IMG/VR virus record: IMGVR_UViG_3300032731_000114
Coordinates: 1 to 36,252 of that record
DNA from: a virus
DNA length: 36,252 bases
Direction: 5' to 3' (one strand)
How positions within the stretch are numbered: the first letter of the stretch is position 1; every line of letters begins with the position of its first letter. Of the stretch, positions 21,501 through 27,919 are shown in pieces. The position numbers and the translations under genes are program-made. Under the pieces are notes generated by a model, which saw nothing but the letters and a program-made list of their open reading frames with translations, did not search any database and had not been told where the DNA came from.

Positions 21501-23837
21501 GTCTACTTCAAGGTCTTGGTCGCTGACGAGCAGAGCCTCCCAGAGAACAATGCCGTGGGTCACAACGCCCAGATCGCCCCGGCTCCCCAGCCTTGGTGCA
21601 TCTACGGCTTCGGTGGCATCACCATCTCGACGGAAGACCCGATCCCCGCTACGACCTTGACCTACGAGTTCGAGGCCGATGTCAACGAGATCGAGGACAT
21701 CTCGGCTTCAGCTCCCGCTACGGATCATGTCTACGTCCAGGAGTCGCCGGTCACGGCCTCCAGCTTGTTCGTCACACCCGAGGAAACCACGGTCTTCGAC
21801 AATGTGGCGGACCTCCTCGACCTCTCAGGCTTCGACCAGGCGGTGGGGGGTCCCGTATGGACCGCCTTGCGGAACAACGCTGGGGTCATGTGCCTCCTCC
21901 CCAACGACCGCTTCACCACTGAGCACTCGGCCTGGGCCTCGGGTGTTGGGGCTGACGTGGGCTCCAACGGCTTCTGGGCTACCTCCGGCATCTTCATCGA
22001 GCCCTCCTTCAGCTTGATGGCTCAGGACTTGGGAGCCAACGCTGCTGGGGACCAACGACTCGTAGACCAGCTCACGGTAGCGGTTGGAGCTGCGAGCATC
22101 GGCTTCCGCTTCGATGGCAACGATGAGGTGGTGGACATCCAGGTTCGGAGAATCCGTCGATTCCATGACGTGAGCACCGAGCTGGAAGGGAGCCTCACTC
22201 CGCTCCGGTTCGCCTACGAGACCCGCCGTGGGGACGTGACCGCCTACGCCCCGACGACCAAACAGAAGGGTGAGCTGGAAGCGACTGGGGCCACCCAGCT
22301 CGGTCCGTTCGACGACCCAGACGTGAACATCAACGGTGGGGACATCTTCCGGCTGATCGATCCGACGGGGGCTCTCGTCGAGACCATCGAAGTGGCTGGG
22401 GTCATGTCGGCAACCAAGCTGTTGCTCCGGCGACCCGGCCTCACGGACCCAGGCTTCCTGGCCAACCCGTCGCTCTACTCCTTCGAGGTGTACCTGCGGA
22501 AGCCTCCGGTGCCCCATGAGCAGAGCAACGAGCAGCTCCTTGACCTGGTGACGGATGAGATCCTCCACGAGACCAAGCCGGACTACGTGAACCAGACGGG
22601 CGGCTATGTCCCCCTTCCGCCGACTCCGGCGGACTGGGCGGATAACGCCAACCACCTGTATGACGACTCCCTGGCTGTGACCTTCCCCGAGCTGGGGATT
22701 CAAGAAGGGGACATCGTACTCGTCGATTCGGCAGGGGAGGTCCGAGGTTCCACTGGGGTGGCTTCTCCCGAGGAGAGCGGTATCCGTCCGTTCGGGGACA
22801 AGGGGATCGAGGAGAGGGCCTCTGGGACCATCCCGAATGGTGTGACCGGTGATCCGGTCTACGATCCGGGGGCTCCCAATCCGGTAGATGACAACCGGGG
22901 CTACTACCGAGTGGACGAGGTGGAGTCCGACCACCTGGTGCTCACGGCGGGGTACACGGGCGACTACGCCGGAAACCTCGGTGGTGACATCAAGTTCCCC
23001 GACAACGCGGTGCTCCAGCAAGACCTGGGGTACGTCGTCTACCCGACCATCCACAACTCAGTGGTCGGTCCCTCCAACGAAGAGGGGCAGATGGACCTGC
23101 GGCCCACCCAGCTCGCGGGCTTCGACAATGCCAGCGTGTTCAACCCGGCATTGCCCAACAGCTTCCGGGTCAGCGACTACTCCATCCGGCCCTTCGGTTA
23201 CCGGGTGCTCCGGCCCACGACCCTGTTCTCCGAGGAGAGCATCGACCTGGTGCTGATGATACGGGAGAGGATGCTCTCCTTGATCGAGCACCTCCAAGGA
23301 GCGATGGAGGGGGACAAGGCAGGCGACTACTACGTGTTCCAGGATGACCTTCATGCCAGGGACATTGGAACCCCCACCGACCCCGAATCCGGGCTGGGCG
23401 TCTACCACAACGCTTTGCTCCTCGACTTGCTGGGACGGGTCGATGTGTACCGTTTTGCCAGTGATTCCGACGCCTTGAGCGTCGTGGACCGACGCTTCTG
23501 GATCAGGGATGAGCAGCTCGACGAGCTGACTCCGGCCCTGGACGGCATCAGCATGAGGCTGGTAGCTGGCAGCGGTCAGGAGGCGTACACCTCCTACAAC
23601 GACACGACGAGTGCGACCCCTGGTGGGGCGGTGAGGCCGGTGTTGCCAGACCTGATCGACATCACGCTCAATGTGTCAGACCGTTTCCGGGACTTGCGGT
23701 TCGCCTGGGTGAAGTACCGGACGAATCGTACTGAGGGCACGTTGACCCAGATCGACCGTTTCGACGAGGAGTTGCCGGACGTGATCAAGGAGCAGGAGGA
23801 ATTCCTCCTCCTGAAGAAGGCGGAGTTGTTCGGATGA
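12570..23837 (+). CDS. Giant 3755-aa virion/baseplate structural protein, function unknown
   Basis: One uninterrupted 11.3-kb frame with a clear start (AAGGTGG at 12555-12561, ATG 3 nt after the previous stop). I do not recognise a family for the whole chain. It is acidic, low in Lys and Cys, and mostly beta-rich. Short beta modules of the form G-D-x-L-x-I followed by G-x-Y-x-V or a similar strand occur near residues 979 (GDLLKIPSGDSEGWYTV), 2801, 3257 and 3380; two related modules near 1426 (GMLMRLGGNPFYIKW) and 1527 (GHLLDLGGEPHIIS) stand close together. A helical region lies at about 1713-1900 (RSFLTYYNQVVETFEQVIEAI). Residues about 2450-2720 look Ig- or lectin-like, with many Gly/Thr/Val strands. 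The C-terminus is helical (VLMIRERMLSLIEHLQGAM near 3565; KEQEEFLLLKKAELFG at the end). No signal peptide, protease motif, Rhs/YD repeats or toxin domain was seen. Location between spike and wedge genes implies a peripheral baseplate scaffold or fibre; this is inference. Confidence 0.75.
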   Translation: MGFDLSGYVLRGAMAANANSQTTALAESGVVRDMKPVPGSWTMEPYSPPLVELDADQYRAAILDAPGEITTEYLVWAANSAQLGIIDTTDPNWLKIDGSGFIPEGSMTVEDAQGNFYNDGTNRVIVTDNGGRAISDIEAIQVKVQGTLLPLTIPSAWFTSVDANAGLVEVNQAFLDANLGGGLSQSRGDAIVGVAYFVSSSRFWWTRNDVYETRFGWNGRNQRWEPFKGTGVRDIGLLDFDGEYVLSPLPTGTSIGSYLPGVAGDPTQYAMVRIGRVPDSGSYPVAESTSPTGFSGLLVVDDDEAGEVYDFSGSTPPLAGIVGFSTGQIQWNPAFVQEFAGEHVWYSYRSFEEQADGIVAPLLDAKTGPLFVAPIPSPEDYPFIRIGTRSHLSPILVETDAELETLTLSETEVGVSLASGKLLFPPDLVAKADPTSLDFDPNYLAATVLYDGVALNQAPQPAREPVKLVDNLGNPAVAPLPPFFDLFVPEADPFGADGLGVSGMLHVLDGTGAVPTVTAQPPGVRPGGDNSLFTTTGLIREAEVRDLGAENVTIGDTFLFASIRAIEQLEVVDTELDVPEFTFKVKGGRAVVARQASPFYVGSGTGSKAKLNFNAARKVPPGDNLYFLQALLKPSRYTTKGRMYSRVRDEFTLDGNEGLYLAINGTPYQWSAATLGAGTFSAEEVSASILNDSAALSGPPNPISSDPDANVWALHGHIVVETLSAGGVIEIGWGSIPSEREFSGAAALGLLPGWRVEAGAGTWRADSGMSFGVHRSPLNRDYSEAVSDFQNRYRFTDQLLTGSNGLQAQPVLNLDYPPLQDVAGYDTNVFFRLTTAVRNGPTVTLVATYLENLIDVAYRFEEDHFLWLERDSNVVAIEQPIQALTLGQLNVLPETMLGVEPNPQGGLSVSMGGPYEALTQGSDYLLPDDGAAGYALLVEEIAGLIGMGSRGSWVEGTTTFFNDFQAGQANFTALGVTKGDLLKIPSGDSEGWYTVSMTPTVPDDLDVTPTFLADSGDRLASWEVYDGYPDDVYDPSILADVQFVDFNHLPEEVFHIRRLSPLGTIPKTPVAQEADRLQAVVTDALLSNRPIAIRYTLTGTNPDNLASLTPLPDSELGTIANDSLYVPGAVPRSPFNLRFTDEAFAILVGDTRFEHGVDLTGVTQFSNPFPANEIEYLTTTGELKFGSQVLTDYDQSLVYWVGEFLDPTLLAAQTVEYDPSTGYLNISEADMLAHPSEEVYFVEQMVTEQRTDVAFSPMASSFAFLRPNRDRQIVEVDFLEADPAGHKKLDDEGNPIEVRGLLPVFVKGEQATRVDSKTYSFNPVDTDGFRRTVFEAVEPTVWVDDFIQNFGTEDMTIDFEANELHFLVDLEATSAVRISYAVVNAFGGEKAYSSGTYPAYRPPFFLEEGQDVFVLETDRTGDIRNGMLMRLGGNPFYIKWVVYDSATDQTTVTVFPTPITEVGSRAPGNDVLTLLTDRPVATEVDGVPVLDAPAGFLMLVEVDWEPVDRGQTTIDFQGDVTQFAVPGHLLDLGGEPHIISDAQISEDGQVTTVQVTSPFTTGFAMEEEHEVKLSVRPMYPPMPRQFLGLGAFVESEEFELILLGELNEEGNELPGRSLILGIEYTVDSDTGNVTLLEPIQAPLMPNQKLLFRHTRLDTLKPGFLKGRLSLPRYSTLYRYNTVPSTANGLLGGVLEASYSFYSPDSFYCRILPMEEYAPEVAQAVAGTLSALQAGQGPTVTTGAEVEQEQGLESLTTQRSDLTDTDRGARSFLTYYNQVVETFEQVIEAIRGDVIGDRHGKFRFFVGRDKLYTPPGYEDSITGLLNARNLWSEVFQEAASYLTPPFESPILEDDPLLNPLFATVLLAKLEGIPGTPWMMDPVVLDILAERQKILISNDIDDRVIVGLARPEFRWDPILGPVFRPKGDFDRMASPHPLSRLFPERTRAFFLSYPGLKSNPALRDPVNNSIERKVWAGNYSFLTEMERPTFSWEQGLTPPTFASTFQTEIGAISNPVLGTIDQIRNIFLDKRRPRARVWNYYPDGIEQDQFGTGFPAADITRPAAVLTPLLIADFPVDPETGGPDMSRFIANSGDLEDLTTGDAALRTPAWSDFPDPVMLLKGIPDGQTFILGYRGGSATGAGGSVRRSGVFLDTVQDGVIITFKSLTKLGDDIPINDAADILVLDDFETGGEMTLERGDTLAAMSPSLMPVEMDEPPTNEQLNLLKASSPNYRRGFDVGIRRKAGVLRDLSLPGGDDDIPFDLQRLFAQNTPLPMSELEGFVEFANGDVSPLQIPALLGETKDDTGDWQIPYLTLGNTEKDRFQEIQIGISKVIGTMSADGTQYVYPNEVRGADGAIDTVGGALQVPATLVTGVNYQPTGVGTGFVDEYDLLLMEYGSPAALPQASQGWLSVGRIQADPLSTDSLVEPPRFVTQTAQGDAIRYTMDNAIVHIVTPPPTAPFTMVNTSGCQITVDKSAGVGNPGISTFAMDSIGQLRLDDGAGGAGVGGLNDLFVNTNVITLELWAREAIGPVVPGDIVLTITFDASGGGTVTGPDGVVVPVTVIFGTGVADKSIQVTGYNVGTEFFDLPAHPEMPSTDTGGGVWVTDYAYDLRIHLDTYTAGTGASVTGYISSDRLTFNDVVDLRTSFERGAVHPVGGQSVQLELIVYECLTESDPASTINRDINGAGPVPLTFLTRADDYLEPWLQGTSDNGIGIWVDATGVGAGDELGAIRVMAFEGYGDTPIVDSDLRFSLIPSSNKDEIGTPDPNGEICEGTALVRDTLQSIFWEVTPSLGAVSKIQHGDVVEVLSGSTVAGTIKAGTYLVRHAVEENTGPVVVLPRPVRALTLLTVASATGWADMRFPKIANTTDGADPAINDTADTVRLTDIYDTELTGVSPTGNAFAAPGGTDHYIYFVTTNDGADSFTVRALYTAIETNPVSPNYRKVTLDNTSFEDETGAGISAATFYAALSEGMAVSGMVYFKVLVADEQSLPENNAVGHNAQIAPAPQPWCIYGFGGITISTEDPIPATTLTYEFEADVNEIEDISASAPATDHVYVQESPVTASSLFVTPEETTVFDNVADLLDLSGFDQAVGGPVWTALRNNAGVMCLLPNDRFTTEHSAWASGVGADVGSNGFWATSGIFIEPSFSLMAQDLGANAAGDQRLVDQLTVAVGAASIGFRFDGNDEVVDIQVRRIRRFHDVSTELEGSLTPLRFAYETRRGDVTAYAPTTKQKGELEATGATQLGPFDDPDVNINGGDIFRLIDPTGALVETIEVAGVMSATKLLLRRPGLTDPGFLANPSLYSFEVYLRKPPVPHEQSNEQLLDLVTDEILHETKPDYVNQTGGYVPLPPTPADWADNANHLYDDSLAVTFPELGIQEGDIVLVDSAGEVRGSTGVASPEESGIRPFGDKGIEERASGTIPNGVTGDPVYDPGAPNPVDDNRGYYRVDEVESDHLVLTAGYTGDYAGNLGGDIKFPDNAVLQQDLGYVVYPTIHNSVVGPSNEEGQMDLRPTQLAGFDNASVFNPALPNSFRVSDYSIRPFGYRVLRPTTLFSEESIDLVLMIRERMLSLIEHLQGAMEGDKAGDYYVFQDDLHARDIGTPTDPESGLGVYHNALLLDLLGRVDVYRFASDSDALSVVDRRFWIRDEQLDELTPALDGISMRLVAGSGQEAYTSYNDTTSATPGGAVRPVLPDLIDITLNVSDRFRDLRFAWVKYRTNRTEGTLTQIDRFDEELPDVIKEQEEFLLLKKAELFG

Positions 23838-24073
23838 CCGATACTTTCGAGACACCCGAGGAGCTGCTGACCGAGCTGAAGCGTCGTGGCGTGTTGCCTG
23901 GTACGTGGGAGGAGCGGGGTGGTCACAAGATCGAGCCCGAGTTCGTCCAGCAGCAGAAGGAGCTTCTCCTCAAGACCCAGGACATGCTGAAGGGCAAGCT
24001 CAAGGAGGACCAGCATACGTTGGAGCACCTCCGGCAGACACGGGACCGCCTGAAGCACGGCGGAGGCTCCTGA
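23834..24073 (+). CDS. Small charged coiled-coil protein, 79 aa
   Basis: A short protein starting by ATGA overlap with the stop of the giant gene, preceded by AAGGCGGAG, so its translation is probably coupled to it. It is strongly charged and helical: PEELLTELKRRGVLPGTW at the N-terminus, then a heptad-like coiled coil from about residue 37 to 75 (EFVQQQKELLLKTQDMLKGK, DQHTLEHLRQTRDRLK), ending in GGGS. No known family is recognised. Good RBS, tight packing on both sides and coherent amino-acid pattern make it a real gene. It could be an assembly chaperone or a small clamp between the giant protein and the next 952-aa protein; this is a guess from position. Confidence 0.65.
   Translation: MTDTFETPEELLTELKRRGVLPGTWEERGGHKIEPEFVQQQKELLLKTQDMLKGKLKEDQHTLEHLRQTRDRLKHGGGS
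24062..24066 (+). promoter_or_regulatory. Ribosome binding site for the 952-aa gene
   Basis: GGAGG lies 8 nt before ATG 24075, inside the last codons of the 79-aa gene, and supports that start. The stop of the upstream gene and this ATG are separated by one base. Confidence 0.55.
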
Positions 24074-24074
24074 T

Positions 24075-26933
24075 ATGGCAGACACGGACATCATTGGGAC
24101 TTGGCAGACCGGCTCCTTGTGGGAGTGGCCCGAGGAGCTGCTCGCCTTCAAGGAAATCTTTTCCACCATCGCCGACTTCATCATCACGGTGTTGGAGATC
24201 GCCGTCACGATCCTGGAGCTGGTCAAGGCGTTCATGATCGGCTACCTGGACCCGCTGTTCGCCCTGGTCCAGTTCATCATCGGGGAGATCGAGAACTTCA
24301 TCCGGGACCTGCAACAGATGGGGGTGTTCCTGTCTGGCGACTGGGGCCTGGTCAACTGGCCCTTCGAGGACTTGCTGGGAGGCTACCAGGCATACGAGCG
24401 TCGAATGGTGTCCCGCTTCACCGACCGCACCGACCCCAACCGCCCTGACGTGTCTCCGAGTAGCCAGGTCTTGTCCCTATTCCTCTATTCCTCTGTGGAT
24501 GCCACGGCGGTCTACCAGCTTTACCAGCTCGTCCGGCAGTTCGCCAACCTGTTCAACTTCACGCCCTCGGCGAACCCGCTTCCCCAGTGCGCCGGGTTGA
24601 AGGCGAGCTACGGCAACGAGGACGTGGGGATCTTCGGCCTCGCCGAGCTGTTCGAAGGGCAATTCAAGTCGGGGTTCACGGGCGACCCTCCCCAGATGGT
24701 CAACCTCAAGTGGCAGCTCGCCCGGACCGTCCGACGGCCTCTGGGCATCACGGTTCCCCTCCCTCCACCTCCGGGCTTCCTGATCGAGGTCTCCACCGTG
24801 CAAGAGGGCTTGCCGGTCTACTTCGACCGGGGTGATCAGGCCCAGCCCACGAAGGTCGAAGGCAACGATGGGGAGCAAGTCGAGCCCCGTCAGAGCGCCC
24901 AGGTGATGGACCCTGCTGGTGAGCAACCCTTGGTCGTGTTCGGTGGGGCGGACGTGCTCGACATCAGCCGGGACTTGGAGTTCAACCGCTACGTGGACTC
25001 GGATGGCAACCTCAAAGATGGGGCTCGGAGGGTGTACGCCAAGCTGAACCAGTCGGAGCCTCTCCCCATTCCCCTGGACCAGCTCAAACTGGATGACGGC
25101 ACGTACCTTCTCCAGCGGACCTTCATCCACCGGACGGGTTCCGTCCCGACGCCGGGGCTCTCCTACGGGGCTTCCATCCTGTACGAGGACTTGCCCCATG
25201 CGGCGACGATTTCGGAGAGCAATGGGGAAGTGACGCTGGAGGATGACGGGCAGGCTCCGGTGTACTACATCAGGGTCTCCTCCATCGACAAAGCCGTGAC
25301 GCAGGGTGGTGATCCCGGTGAGGACACCTTCCTCTACAAGTTCCTTCTGGAGGGAACGCAGCTCGATAGTCCGGGCCAGGTCCGAGCTTTGCTGCCGCCC
25401 ACGGGTTCCTCGACGACAGCGGTTTCGTTCGCCAGTAAGAGCCAGGTGTCCCTCCCGTTGGAGATTACGGTCCCATCGGAGAACACGACTTCCTACCTCA
25501 ACTCGCTGGCAACGGCCCTAGCGATCCTGGTGCTGAGTCGATCTGACCTCTCCTCCATCTACGACGACGACAAAATCTCGGATGAGGACCGACAGGCGTT
25601 CCTTTTCGGGGCCGACACGATGGACGCTGAAGGATTCCATCTCCGTAACTGGACCCAGTACCCCCAGCACGCTGGCTCGGGCGGGACAGCCACTAACCTG
25701 GAGAGCTTCAAGGCCCTGGTCGCCGAGGTCGTTCGGGAAGATGACCCCTCGGTGTACTTCGCCAAGGAGGTCACGGCGGTCGAGTTCAGGGGCACCCTTT
25801 ACCAGCGGTGCATGGACGTAGCCCGGCAGCTTTATACTCGGTCTGGTCCCCTCTCCGGGGCGCTGGAGGAGATGGTCGTGGCCTCGACCGAGGAGCTGAC
25901 GACCTTCAAATGGTCGGACCTCAACGGCACCTACGGGGCAGAGTTCCCCGAGCAGACCATCTTGGAATCGTTGTATCCGATTGATCCCACGACGACAGAG
26001 GACCAGAACGGTTTGGGAATCAACCTCCAGAGCCTTTTCGTCGGCAAGTCCGAGCAGCTCCAGTGGTTTAGGGACAATCGGCTTCTCTTGGGGTGGGACG
26101 GGGAGTTCCTGAGCTACACGCAGAAGCCGTGGCCCTACATCTTGAGGTCCGAGGAGGTGATACTCCGGATGCTGGGACGTACTTTCGGGGAGATCGAAAC
26201 CCAACGGTTCGAGGACTGGTACACCGTTTTCCAGGAGGCCCAAGAGGACGGACGCTGTTTCGAGGTCGATGGCGAGAGGAAGTGTTGGGTGCCCGCCAAG
26301 GGCCGGGACAGTGCGCCCTCTACCCTCCCGTCAGCGATGAAGCTCTCCGTCGAGGACTTCCCAGTGCTTTACTCCGATCTGGATGCGGTGACGGAGCTGA
26401 TAGGGGGGTGGGCTGTGACCTGTCGGGGGGCCTTCCGGGTTTACAACAACGGGGTGCTCTACGACCAAGCCCAGGTCGTCCTCAACATCGCCGTGGCTGC
26501 CCAGTCGAGGGCGGTGAATGACACTCAGTGGATCGCCTTGCGGTGGCCCGGTTCCTGGCCTCCCATCGAGCGGCTCACCCAGACGATCCTCAACTGGATG
26601 GCTACCATTCAGGAGGGGGTGAAGGCGGTGACGGACGCCCTGATCGCCTACATCAACTTCATCGAGTCGAGGATCATCGAGCTGCAAAACCTGATCCGCC
26701 GCATCCAGGCCATCATTGACTCCATCGTGCTGTTCGAGGTGCCGGAGGCGAGCTACCTGGTGACCTTCTCCTCGGGGACGGACGGGACACTGACCGACTT
26801 CATCTCGGCGGACAACAAGCCCCAGGACAGCATCGCCAACTACGGGGCTGGAGCGGTGGCGGTGTTCCCCATCATTCCGGCGATGGGATTCCTGATCAAC
26901 CTGATGTTCCCCGAGAGCGGGCTGGAGACCTAG
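24075..26933 (+). CDS. Unknown 952-aa virion structural protein with helical ends
   Basis: Not recognised as a known family. Near the N-terminus, residues about 22-90 form long hydrophobic/amphipathic helices (FSTIADFIITVLEIAVTILE, LFALVQFIIGEIENFI). The middle (about 100-820) is mixed, with beta-rich segments including VDSDGNLKDGARRVYAKLNQ and VYYIRVSSIDKAV. A second helical block comes at about 833-887 (QTILNWMATIQEGVKAVTDA, ESRIIELQNLIRRIQAIIDS), followed by a hydrophobic end (VAVFPIIPAMGFLINLMFP). The two helical blocks resemble each other in style, so the ends might pack together or bind membrane or tube; I cannot show homology. No signal peptide or enzyme motif was seen. It sits between the giant protein and the wedge genes, one base after the 79-aa gene and one base before the 311-aa gene, which suggests one baseplate subassembly. 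Confidence 0.7.
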   Translation: MADTDIIGTWQTGSLWEWPEELLAFKEIFSTIADFIITVLEIAVTILELVKAFMIGYLDPLFALVQFIIGEIENFIRDLQQMGVFLSGDWGLVNWPFEDLLGGYQAYERRMVSRFTDRTDPNRPDVSPSSQVLSLFLYSSVDATAVYQLYQLVRQFANLFNFTPSANPLPQCAGLKASYGNEDVGIFGLAELFEGQFKSGFTGDPPQMVNLKWQLARTVRRPLGITVPLPPPPGFLIEVSTVQEGLPVYFDRGDQAQPTKVEGNDGEQVEPRQSAQVMDPAGEQPLVVFGGADVLDISRDLEFNRYVDSDGNLKDGARRVYAKLNQSEPLPIPLDQLKLDDGTYLLQRTFIHRTGSVPTPGLSYGASILYEDLPHAATISESNGEVTLEDDGQAPVYYIRVSSIDKAVTQGGDPGEDTFLYKFLLEGTQLDSPGQVRALLPPTGSSTTAVSFASKSQVSLPLEITVPSENTTSYLNSLATALAILVLSRSDLSSIYDDDKISDEDRQAFLFGADTMDAEGFHLRNWTQYPQHAGSGGTATNLESFKALVAEVVREDDPSVYFAKEVTAVEFRGTLYQRCMDVARQLYTRSGPLSGALEEMVVASTEELTTFKWSDLNGTYGAEFPEQTILESLYPIDPTTTEDQNGLGINLQSLFVGKSEQLQWFRDNRLLLGWDGEFLSYTQKPWPYILRSEEVILRMLGRTFGEIETQRFEDWYTVFQEAQEDGRCFEVDGERKCWVPAKGRDSAPSTLPSAMKLSVEDFPVLYSDLDAVTELIGGWAVTCRGAFRVYNNGVLYDQAQVVLNIAVAAQSRAVNDTQWIALRWPGSWPPIERLTQTILNWMATIQEGVKAVTDALIAYINFIESRIIELQNLIRRIQAIIDSIVLFEVPEASYLVTFSSGTDGTLTDFISADNKPQDSIANYGAGAVAVFPIIPAMGFLINLMFPESGLET

Positions 26934-26934
26934 C

Positions 26935-27870
26935 ATGGCTACCTTCACAGGCGTCACTCGACTCCGCAGCGGTTACTGGTGGGCCATCCGGAACTGGCTC
27001 CTCCGTGAACGCCGGGATGTCCCCAAACGCCTGAAGGTCATTGAGGCCGAGCTGAAGCGCATCGGCGAAGTCACGGTCGTCTACGGCGGCGAAGTCGATG
27101 GTGTGACGGGTGCTCGTCAAGCTACCGAGCATCGAGAGGGCATCTCTGTAACCTCGGGTTCGAGCTTGGAGAAGCTCCTTCAAGCGTACATCGCTCAAGG
27201 AGGCAACCCCTTCGACATCTCCATGTTCCTGAAACCGGACAAGACCCGCATCCTGGATACCAACGAGAGTGACGAGGCTATCCGGTACGAGTTGTATCCC
27301 CAAGGCGGGGTGGCAGCTCCCAAAAGCAGGTCAGGCCCCAGGGAAACCGACAATGCGGACTCGGGTAAGCAGACCTACGGACCGGACCCTGGTGGCTACA
27401 TCCCCCTGAAGGGCTACCAACCTGCACGACTAGGAGGACGCCGGAGCCCCACCCAGGAAACAACCCTCAATGCCAACCGGATGAGGAAGATCCGTCAGTG
27501 GGCTGACCCATCCATCCGAGAGCGCCTCAAGCTCTTGGAGCACCGCATTGTCAAGCTCTGCGACCTTCGGGAACAGCTTGAACAGGAGCGGGACCGGATG
27601 TTGGCCCAGGCATGGGGTGGTGTGTTCCCCGACTTTGATGCCCAGTGGGTGAACGTAACCTCGGGAGGGAACCTCGACCAAGGGCAGACCTTCGTGAAGA
27701 ACCACCGGGTCCAGAGCTTGATGGACAGCTTGGACCAGATCTTCGGCTACAAGCAGGAGGACGGCTCTGTTTTCAGTGATGTCCCCAACCAGGCGGAGAT
27801 CCGCAACCAGACTTGGGCCTACGAGGATGACCCCGAAGGCACCGAGCAGGTCTTGGGGCTGAAGAACTGA
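26935..27870 (+). CDS. Unknown 311-aa structural protein, basic N-terminus and coiled coil
   Basis: No family recognised. The N-terminus is basic and aromatic (TRLRSGYWWAIRNWLLRERR), followed by helix-forming sequence (PKRLKVIEAELKRIGEV). A Gly/Pro/Ser/Arg-rich linker occupies about 125-180 (KSRSGPRETDNADSGKQTYG, GYQPARLGGRRSPTQ). A second helical stretch at about 185-225 (MRKIRQWADPSIRERLKLLE, REQLEQERDRML) looks like a coiled coil. The C-terminus is acidic (WAYEDDPEGTEQVLGLKN). The start is 1 nt after the stop of the 952-aa gene with GGAG about 10 nt upstream. It is the last gene before the first real non-coding gap, so it closes one transcription or assembly block. Basic N-terminus and helical content suggest a linker or docking protein in the baseplate; this is inference. 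Confidence 0.65.
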   Translation: MATFTGVTRLRSGYWWAIRNWLLRERRDVPKRLKVIEAELKRIGEVTVVYGGEVDGVTGARQATEHREGISVTSGSSLEKLLQAYIAQGGNPFDISMFLKPDKTRILDTNESDEAIRYELYPQGGVAAPKSRSGPRETDNADSGKQTYGPDPGGYIPLKGYQPARLGGRRSPTQETTLNANRMRKIRQWADPSIRERLKLLEHRIVKLCDLREQLEQERDRMLAQAWGGVFPDFDAQWVNVTSGGNLDQGQTFVKNHRVQSLMDSLDQIFGYKQEDGSVFSDVPNQAEIRNQTWAYEDDPEGTEQVLGLKN

Positions 27871-27919
27871 TGCGGTGTTGGTCCTATAGAGATCTCCTTG
27901 ATGAAGGTACTGGTGCTCC
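27871..27919 (+). promoter_or_regulatory. 49-nt gap with CCTATAGA element; candidate phage promoter or RNA-processing site
   Basis: One of only two non-coding gaps above 15 nt. It contains CCTATAGA at 27883-27890, followed after 5 nt by CCTTGATGA. The other long gap has CCTATAGA, then CCTTCATTGA after 3 nt. The gap precedes the W/gp25-like wedge gene. TATAGA matches four of six bases of a -10 box, but no convincing -35 was seen at 17 nt, so a host sigma70 promoter is not supported. A CCTT/AAGG mini-hairpin is too weak for a terminator. Function is inferred from recurrence and position. Confidence 0.35.

Noticed and set aside
19314-21563. Antisense open frame of 749 codons opposite the giant gene
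   Set aside because: Same shadow effect; no RBS or protein-like pattern, and everything else in the window reads on the + strand.
12570-23837. Rhs/Tc-type toxin cargo or polymorphic toxin in the giant protein
   Set aside because: No YD repeats, no RHS core signature, no aspartyl-protease motif and no recognisable toxin end; segments look structural.
27871-27919. Host sigma70 promoter or terminator in the gap
   Set aside because: TATAGA lacks a -35 partner at the normal spacing; the CCTT/AAGG hairpin is 4 bp with no T-run.
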